Assembly (NCBI RefSeq): GCF_040412425.1
Contig: NC_089795.1
Span: 85,461,163-85,525,162, forward strand
DNA: 64,000 nucleotides
From: Macrobrachium rosenbergii
Taxonomy: Eukaryota; Arthropoda; Malacostraca; Decapoda; Palaemonidae
Direction of reading: 5' to 3'
In this document: piece after piece, positions 58,100 to 64,000 of the stretch
Numbering within the stretch: the first letter of the stretch is position 1
Layout: each line of letters begins with the position of its first letter
Translations under genes and position numbers: made by a program
Notes under the pieces: generated by a model
Told to the model about the DNA's origin: nothing
Seen by the model: only the letters and a program-made list of their open reading frames with translations
Databases searched by the model: none

Positions 58100-59060
58100 A
58101 AGATAATCAACAAAAACAAAAGAGGAGTTTCATGATATTTTGTGGTGTTTTTGGTAATCATCTTGATCTGCTTAAATTTAAGTTTCTTTTAGTGTCTGGT
58201 ATGCTTGGAAATGGTTTTATTTAATTAATTTTTTATTGAAAAAAGATAAAAGAAAGGGTTTCTTGATATTTTGTGGTACTTTTGGTAATCATCTTTGCCT
58301 TTTCGTTTTTAAGATTCTTTCAGTATCTTGTATGCTGAGAAATGGTTTTATTTAATTCATCTTTTATTATTAAGTAAATGTGAAAGGAAGGGTTTCATAT
58401 TTTGTGGCACTTTTCGTAAGCATCTTTATCTGCTTGTTTTTAAAATTCTTTCAGTATCTTGTATGTTTGGAAATGGCTTTATTTTATTAATTTTTTATTA
58501 TTAAGTAAATGTGAAAGGAAGGGTTTCATGATATTTTGTGATACTTTTCGTAAACATCTTTTTCTGCTTGTTTTTAAGATTCTTTTAGTATCTTGTATGC
58601 TTGGAAATGGTTTTAGTTTTCTGTAAAAGAGAACTATTAAGATGGCTTTGTCTGTCCAGCCTCAGATCTTAAAAGCTACAGAGGCTAGAGGGCTGCAAAT
58701 TGGTATGTTGATCACCCACCTTCCAGTAATCAAACATACCAAATTGCAGCCCTCTAGTCTCAGTAGTTTTTATCCTATTTAAAGTTAAGATTAGCCGTGG
58801 ATCGTGCTTCTGGCAACGCTATAAGACAGGCCACCACCGGGCCGTGGTTGAAAGTTTCATGGGCCGCGGCTCATACAGCACCATAAGATGTACAGAAAAC
58901 TTGATTGCGCCGAAGAAACTTCGGCGCATTTTAAACTCGTTTATATTTATTTGTAATATTAAAAAAACAGAAAGGGTTTTCATGATATTTTGTGCTACTT
59001 TTCGTAATCATCTTTGTCTCCTAAAAATTTAAGATACTGTCAGTATCTCATATGTATGTA
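58100..59060 (+). repeat. 131-bp tandem array, 5 units, split by a family B insertion
   Basis: CATGATATTTTGTGNTAC-type cores lie at 58131, 58262, about 58396, 58527 and 58981. The first four are about 131 bp apart; the last gap is 454 bp because of the B element. Units share GGTAATCATCTTTG, TTAAGATTCTTTCAGTATCT and GGAAATGGTTTTATTTAATT. Confidence 0.9.
58614..58936 (+). mobile_element. family B element, copy 6 (inserted into the 131-bp array)
   Basis: Begins AGTTTTCTGTAAAAGAGAAC. It has a shortened GTCTGTCCAGCC region, the full long stem, GGCCACCACCGGGCCGTGG, a deletion of the AGATAGATCTG stem, and an intact terminal stem GCGCCGAAGAAACTTCGGCGC (arms GCGCCGAAG and CTTCGGCGC). The gap between flanking array cores gives a net insertion of about 323 bp, matching the element. 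Confidence 0.9.
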
Positions 59061-59424
59061 AATGCTTTCATTTAATTAATTTATTCATTTGTAATATAAA
59101 TATGTGTTTTGAGTCTGTTATTTTTTTTTATTTGTAATATAAAAACTCATTTTACTTCTTTCAGTTTCTGATTTGGTTCCGAATGATTTACATGAGGTTT
59201 GACATATTTTGCTCTTGCTGGTAACGGCCTTTCAGCCAATGTTATTTTATATTTGTAATAATATCCAAGTTTATGTAAGCTTTTCATATGGTTTATAAGT
59301 ATTAAGTAAGTTTACTATTATTTTACTACTGATATTTTCAAGCATTTTAAAAAATTTCGTTTCGGTGATTTTTAACATCAGGTTTTCACTTGAAACTGTA
59401 ACCTTTGTTTTCACTGCTCCTTAC

Positions 59425-59425
<1 letters not shown>
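59061..59425. other. unique AT-rich sequence
   Basis: Nothing recognised. Confidence 0.4.
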
Positions 59426-59491
<66 letters not shown>

Positions 59492-59595
59492 CAGCCAGCG
59501 ATGCTCATCCTTCACTTTTTAGAACCTTTTAGCAGATGTTGACTGCCTTCTACCACTTTAGTTCCCTATACTTACTGTTGTAAACAATCCAGCAG

Positions 59596-59643
<48 letters not shown>

Positions 59644-60025
59644 TCTCTCTCTCTTTTCCTCAACTTTTTCCCGTCTCCATTCTTCTCCTTCCCAAAGCTT
59701 CTTCCACTTCCTCTTCCTCTTCCGCCTCCTCCTCTTCCACTTCCTTTTCCTCTTCCTCTTGTGCCCCCTCCTCCTCTTCCTCTTCCACTCTCTTTTCCTC
59801 TTCTGCCTCCTCCTCCTCCTTTTCCACTTTCTCTTCCTCTTCAGCCTCCTACTCTTCCTCTTCCGCTTCCCTTTTCTCTTCCACCTCCACCTCTTCCTCT
59901 TCCACTTCCTTTTCTACTTTCTTTTCGGCCTCTTCCTCTCCCTCCTCTTCCTCTGTTTCCTCTTCATCTTCCTCTTCCTCTTCCTCCATCTTTTCTTCCT
60001 CTTCCCCCTCCTCCACTCCATTCCC
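59426..60025. repeat. (TC)n tracts and long TTCC/CTCC pyrimidine block
   Basis: TC about 59427-59487 and 59600-59654, then a ~370-bp mosaic of TTCCTC, TTCCAC and TCCTCC to about 60020. The long Leu/Phe and Pro frames reflect only this composition. Confidence 0.9.
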
Positions 60026-60300
60026 TTACCCCTCTCCATACCCATCCACATCCTCCTCTACATCTTCCTCCTCACCATCCCTCATCCTGGTCCCCATCCT
60101 CTCCCTACCTCCTCCTCCTCCTCCTCTCCCTCTTAAGGAGGAGGAAGATTTCCCTTCTCCTCTTACCTTAAAAGGCTGGGTAGGTATTTTCTTGTAGTGG
60201 CGGTCGCGGCTCCCCTTTTCCATAGCCTCCTCCTCCTCCTCCTCCTCCTCCTCCTCCTCCTCCTCCTCCTCCTCCTCCTCCTCCTCCTCCCGATACAAAA
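60026..60300. repeat. (CTC)n tract and pyrimidine-rich flank
   Basis: CTC about 60103-60132 and 60225-60290. Confidence 0.9.
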
Positions 60301-60399
60301 CCGCCATTGAGGGGATGTTTGTCCTAGGCCAACATTAGCCTCTTAGTAGGTCTAGGTTCGCGCCTTATTTCCTCCCCTCTTTTTTTAGGGCAGAGGTCT

Positions 60400-60700
60400 T
60401 CGTTTGTTTTATATATATTGATATATATGTATTTTGTTGTTTTGTCATTTGTTTTCCCTCATTTGTTGCGCTTTGCTTCCTTCGTTTGTTTCTGTTGTTG
60501 TTTGTTTTGCAGATTGTTTTTTTATATATTTATATATATCGTTGTTTTTTCATTTGTTTTCCTCATTTGTTGCGCTTTGCTTCCTCCGTTTGTTTCTGTT
60601 GTTGTTTTTCATGCAGATTGTTTTATATATATTTATATAAATTGTTGTTTTGTCATTTGTTTCCCTCATTTGTTGCGTTTTGCTTCCTCCGTTTGGCCCT
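60400..60700 (+). repeat. ~104-bp tandem array, 3 units
   Basis: CTCATTTGTTGCGCTTTGCT recurs at about 60459, 60563 and 60666. Units share TTGTTTCTGTTGTTG, GCAGATTGTTTT and a TA-rich end. Confidence 0.9.
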
Positions 60701-60975
60701 TGTTCTGTTCACCTGGATTTTGTGTTTTTTTTTTTTTATTTGTGTATTCACATTATAAATAATGTCTTATTTAAGTCATTTTGCATCTAGAAAAATCTTT
60801 ATAAGGGTTGGAGGTTTTTTCCCTGTACGTTATTAATGAAGTTGTTTTTATATGTGTTGTTTTTTTCAACATTTCTGTCTTCTGGGAGCTAAGCACCTTG
60901 CATCTGTCTTAACGACGGAGGGTAGGCTTCCGTAATCTCCTAGCCACCTACACCATAACATCTTTCTCAGTAACC
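60701..60975. other. unique sequence
   Basis: T run near 60727-60739. Nothing else recognised. Confidence 0.4.
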
Positions 60976-61665
60976 TGTTGTAGGGAAAGCTGAAACGCTG
61001 TGTAAGATGTTACAATTACAAGTACAAGTTGCAGGTACAAGTTACAGTTTACAAGTTCTGGCAGCTTTAAGTCGTAGTGTTTAGTAGCGAATAAGTTTAA
61101 TGATAACGGTTGTATCTAGAGACCTGAAAATATGAAACGCTTTGTAAGAAGTTACAGGTACAAGGTACAAGTACAAGAACAAGTTAGAAGTACTTGTATA
61201 ACTGGAAGTCATAGTGTTCAGTAGTAAATAAGGTATATCTATAGAACTGAAACTGAAAATTTGAAACGCTGTGTGTAAGAAGTTACAAGTTAAAAGTTAA
61301 CAAGTTACAAGCTACAAGTATTTACATAGCTGTAAGTCATAGGTTTATTAGTAAATAAGTTAAGTAGTAACAGGTATATCTAGAGAAGTGGAAATTTGGA
61401 ACGCTTTGTAAGAAGTTACAGTTACAAGTTGCAAGTACAAGCTACAAATATTTACGTAGCTGTAAGTCACTGTATTTAGTAGTAAAGAGGTTCAAAAGTA
61501 ACAGGTATATCTAGGGAAGTGAACATTTGAAGCGCTGTGTTAGAAGTTGCAGTTACAAGTTGCAAGCACAAGCTACAGATATTTACATGGCTGTAAGTCA
61601 TGGTGTTTAGCAATGAAGGGGTTCAAAAGTAACAGGTGTATCTAGAGAACTGAAAATAAAAATTT
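60976..61665 (+). repeat. ~130-bp tandem array, 5 units
   Basis: GAAACGCTNTGTAAGAAGTT-type cores at about 60990, 61134, 61263, 61399 and 61530. Each is followed by ACAAGTNNNAAG triplet-like TACAAGT runs, TAAGTCATAGTGTTTAGTAG and AGGTATATCTAGAGAA. The TACAAGT stretch is itself a short inner repeat of variable length. Confidence 0.9.
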
Positions 61666-61906
61666 TGTAAAAAATATTTTTGCGAGTTTCTGGAAGTGTA
61701 ATAAGTAATGGAATGTTAATTTGGCCACAATAACTGTTAAAATTAACCGATTGCATTCGTAATTAATGTTAAGAATGAAGTTTTAACGATTGATTTTCTG
61801 AATAATGGTAAACTTATATTGAATTCTATATAAGAGGTATTAGGAAAACAGTAGTTTAATTAGTTTAGGAGTGATTTTAAATTTATCGTCTTAGAAACAA
61901 GTTTTG
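61666..61906. other. unique AT-rich sequence
   Basis: Nothing recognised. Confidence 0.4.
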
Positions 61907-61917
61907 CAACTGTTTAT

Positions 61918-62128
61918 CCTTTCGTTCCTTTTACTGTACCTCCTTTCATATTCTCTTTCTTCATCTCACTCTCCACCCTCTCCTAACAATTGATTCATAG
62001 TGCAACTGCGAGGTTTTCCTCCTATTACACCTTTCAAACCTTTTACTGTCAATTTCCATTTCAGCGCTGAATGACCTCATAGGTCTCAGTGCTTGGCTTT
62101 TGGCCTAAATTCTGTATTCAATTCAGTT
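61918..62128 (+). mobile_element. family A retroposon, copy 9 (5' truncated, with target duplication)
   Basis: Starts at CCTTTCGTTCCTTTTACTG in the middle of the family and runs to GGCTTTTGGCCTAAATTCTG with a TATTCAATTCAGTT tail. CAACTGTTTAT (61907-61917) and CAACTGCTTAT (62129-62139) flank it, 10 of 11 identical. Confidence 0.8.
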
Positions 62129-62139
62129 CAACTGCTTAT

Positions 62140-62400
62140 AGCTTATGATACTGAGAATGACAAAGGAAATACAAATTGCTTAATTGAGGAACCGTTTCAG
62201 TGTCCTGATGTGAATCTTGCAGATAACTTTGCAAGGAAGCGTTAAAGATTTGGATCGAGTCTCCACTGAGCAAATCATCGTATTTGTCAAAGCAGATCTT
62301 ATACAACAGCGTCTTCAGGACATTAGCCGAGGCAGATCTTCGTTTGAGGTTCGGCAAGAAAATGAACGAATACTGAAACGTGCTGTAACCGTGGTTAAGA
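62140..62400. other. non-repetitive segment open on both strands, coding potential unclear
   Basis: The plus frame from 62223 (after TGAATCTTGCAG) reads [20 protein letters not shown] then [20 protein letters not shown] with further charged, helix-like residues until the CA tract. The minus frame reads [20 protein letters not shown] with more to a stop at 62136. Both have balanced composition, so at most one is real. No family recognised. It is the best-looking non-repetitive open region in the window, and it is cut off on one side by (CA)n. Confidence 0.3.
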
Positions 62401-62405
62401 AGGAT

Positions 62406-62502
<97 letters not shown>

Positions 62503-62519
62503 TATACACAGTATACATG

Positions 62520-62610
<91 letters not shown>
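62406..62610. repeat. (CA)n-(TA)n compound and second (TA)n
   Basis: CA about 62407-62464, TA about 62465-62497, then CACAGTATACACAGTATACA and TA about 62525-62608. Confidence 0.95.
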
Positions 62611-62895
62611 CAGGACTTCATTTCATTCACACAGGATGGTATCTGATAGCTATTTTATTAAAAAAAAAGTTTAGGGTAAAACCTCAGCGTGATTTTCTAA
62701 ATAATGTGGAATAGATCCACAACAATAATAGCGCACAGGAATGGCTTTCAGCTCTTCATCACGTAAAGCCAGTTTTAATTTAGGCGGAACCATCAAACAT
62801 TAAAAAACAAATGTAACCATAATACAGGCTAAAAATACTACAAATATGAAAGTAATGGACCAGTGGATAACTGTCTGTAGTTAAATTGCCTTTGT

Positions 62896-62898
<3 letters not shown>
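62611..62898. other. unique sequence
   Basis: Nothing recognised. Confidence 0.4.

Positions 62899-62965
<67 letters not shown>
62899..62965. repeat. (TC)n tract
   Basis: Nearly pure TC. Confidence 0.95.
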
Positions 62966-62970
<5 letters not shown>

Positions 62971-63104
62971 CAGACCCTTCACCAGGATGTTATCATGACT
63001 TTTATACATGAAGCCTTTGAGGCAAACCCACACCACCTCATTTTTCTAAAGGCTTTAATGGATTACCTTATAGATCTGCCCATGGGAGGGGAAGGGGGGT
63101 GATC

Positions 63105-63345
63105 ATGATCCTGCGCAGTGATTGGTCAATTTAAACTTGAGTCCTGAGTCTTACCTTCCCTTTCTTCTTCTCCCTCTAGTGATTGCGAGGCTTTTGATTT
63201 TCTTCAGCCCTGATTGACAGCTGTGTAACGCCCTCGGTGATTTTCTCTCAGTGATCGGCTGGTGGAAGTATCCCACGTTGTGACTGGCCAATTTAAACTT
63301 GGACCATGCGCCCAGTTGATGATGATTGGCTGCTGAACTCCCTCG
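63105..63345 (+). promoter_or_regulatory. degenerate series of GATTGG-like boxes
   Basis: Exact ATTGG at 63121 and 63325, and near matches at 63181 (GATTGC), 63212 (GATTGA), 63252 (GATCGG) and 63282 (GACTGG), all on the same strand. TGGTCAATTTAAACTTGAG (63123) and TGGCCAATTTAAACTTGGA (63285) are clear duplicates. It could be a decayed CCAAT-box promoter or simply an old tandem repeat with that word in it. Confidence 0.3.
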
Positions 63346-63720
63346 TCCGTTCGTGACCGTTGCTTGATTCAAATTTGGGTCGGATTTGGTCACTTGTGGG
63401 AGGTTGCAAAGACCACCTTCGACCTTCGGGAGTTTCTGCTGGACCCAAGCTGACGCGACTTTGAAATGCTTGATGGACAGACAGAAGGATTAAATATTTG
63501 GACCGCTTCTCATTACAGAGCCGGAGATGTCACCTGGATCCTAAAGGATAATTTAATGTGGTTGTATAGTTTTTTTTAATGAAATAGAGAAAGCGATGTC
63601 TTTAATAATCAGTTATCATCTTCATGTTGCCATATATTATACGATTTCAAATTTAACAACTTATAATTATTTTATTGACATTATACTGTACAGTATAAGG
63701 CTTATATCTTAAATACACGT
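63346..63720. other. unique sequence
   Basis: Nothing recognised. Confidence 0.4.
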
Positions 63721-63764
63721 TATATATATACATATACATATATATATGTATATATATATATAAA

Positions 63765-63836
<72 letters not shown>

Positions 63837-63857
63837 ATATATACATACACGTGTATG

Positions 63858-63928
<71 letters not shown>
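63721..63928. repeat. (TA)n and (GA)n tracts
   Basis: TA-rich 63721-63862 with its purest run at about 63776-63832, then GA 63863-63926. Confidence 0.95.
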
Positions 63929-64000
63929 AATTTTACTTTGGAAGGTTTGTAAATTAAGTATTAAACTTTGTAGGAGAGCCTTTATTACCACCAGTCCTTT
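63929..64000. other. window end, unique sequence
   Basis: Nothing recognised. Confidence 0.4.

Noticed and set aside
59755..60171. Long Leu/Phe and Pro-rich plus frames suggesting a membrane protein
   Set aside because: The block is a TTCC/CTCC pyrimidine mosaic; both frames are composition artefacts.

Overview
The window is nuclear DNA of an animal and almost certainly non-genic (intergenic or deep intronic). Repeat make-up is the main clue to its origin. There are very many long dinucleotide and trinucleotide tracts, such as (TC/GA)n, (TA)n, (AAT/TTA)n and (GGA/AGA)n. There are also interspersed elements in many copies and a decayed non-LTR retrotransposon. Microsatellite load of this kind is typical of decapod crustaceans (shrimps, prawns, crabs), so a decapod is my best inference; I cannot go lower from the sequence. 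I see no operons, ribosome binding sites, rRNA, tRNA or CRISPR. Nearly every long open frame is a translation of a simple repeat or minisatellite.

Layout. 0-6.3 kb: (TC)n and (TTA)n blocks with repeated spacers, two copies of a 270-bp dispersed element (family C) and the first family B element. 6.5-9.4 kb: two short retroposons (family A) with target-site duplications, in quieter sequence. 9.4-12 kb: GA/GAA/GGA compound repeats, a ~60-bp minisatellite, and an 18-bp array that grew inside one of its units. 13.0-16.07 kb: a GC-rich 148-bp tandem array of about 20 units. 16.4-24.7 kb: ~165-bp repeats, a ~200-bp (TA)n tract, more A and B copies, a 79-80-bp array and GGA blocks. 25-32.2 kb: A and B copies, a 105-bp array, a 46-bp pyrimidine-rich array. 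32.25-33.3 kb: reverse-transcriptase fragment with a tandem array inside it. 33.4-40.2 kb: (AAT)n and (TC)n blocks with repeated spacers, a ~90-bp hairpin array, and an inverted repeat. 41-45.3 kb: a cluster of same-strand ATTGG boxes, two A copies, a strong hairpin, a 20-bp array. 48.3-50.2 kb: a CpG-rich patch with an NRF1-like palindrome, then a ~745-bp tandem duplication. 50.2-53.3 kb: three back-to-back short-unit arrays (25, 22, 33 bp). 53.5-64 kb: B copies (one inserted in a 131-bp array), pyrimidine-rich tracts, arrays of ~104 and ~130 bp, a truncated A copy, and a short region open on both strands.

Genes. No gene can be called with confidence. Four short stretches could be exons (21249-21316, 54007-54114, 58003-58085, 62140-62400), and three GC/CCAAT-rich patches could be regulatory (36.6, 41.25-41.4 and 48.3-48.5 kb). 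All are low-confidence candidates. The clearest new pattern is structural: at about twelve separate places a microsatellite and its adjacent unique spacer were amplified together, and several minisatellites can be seen arising inside older repeats.
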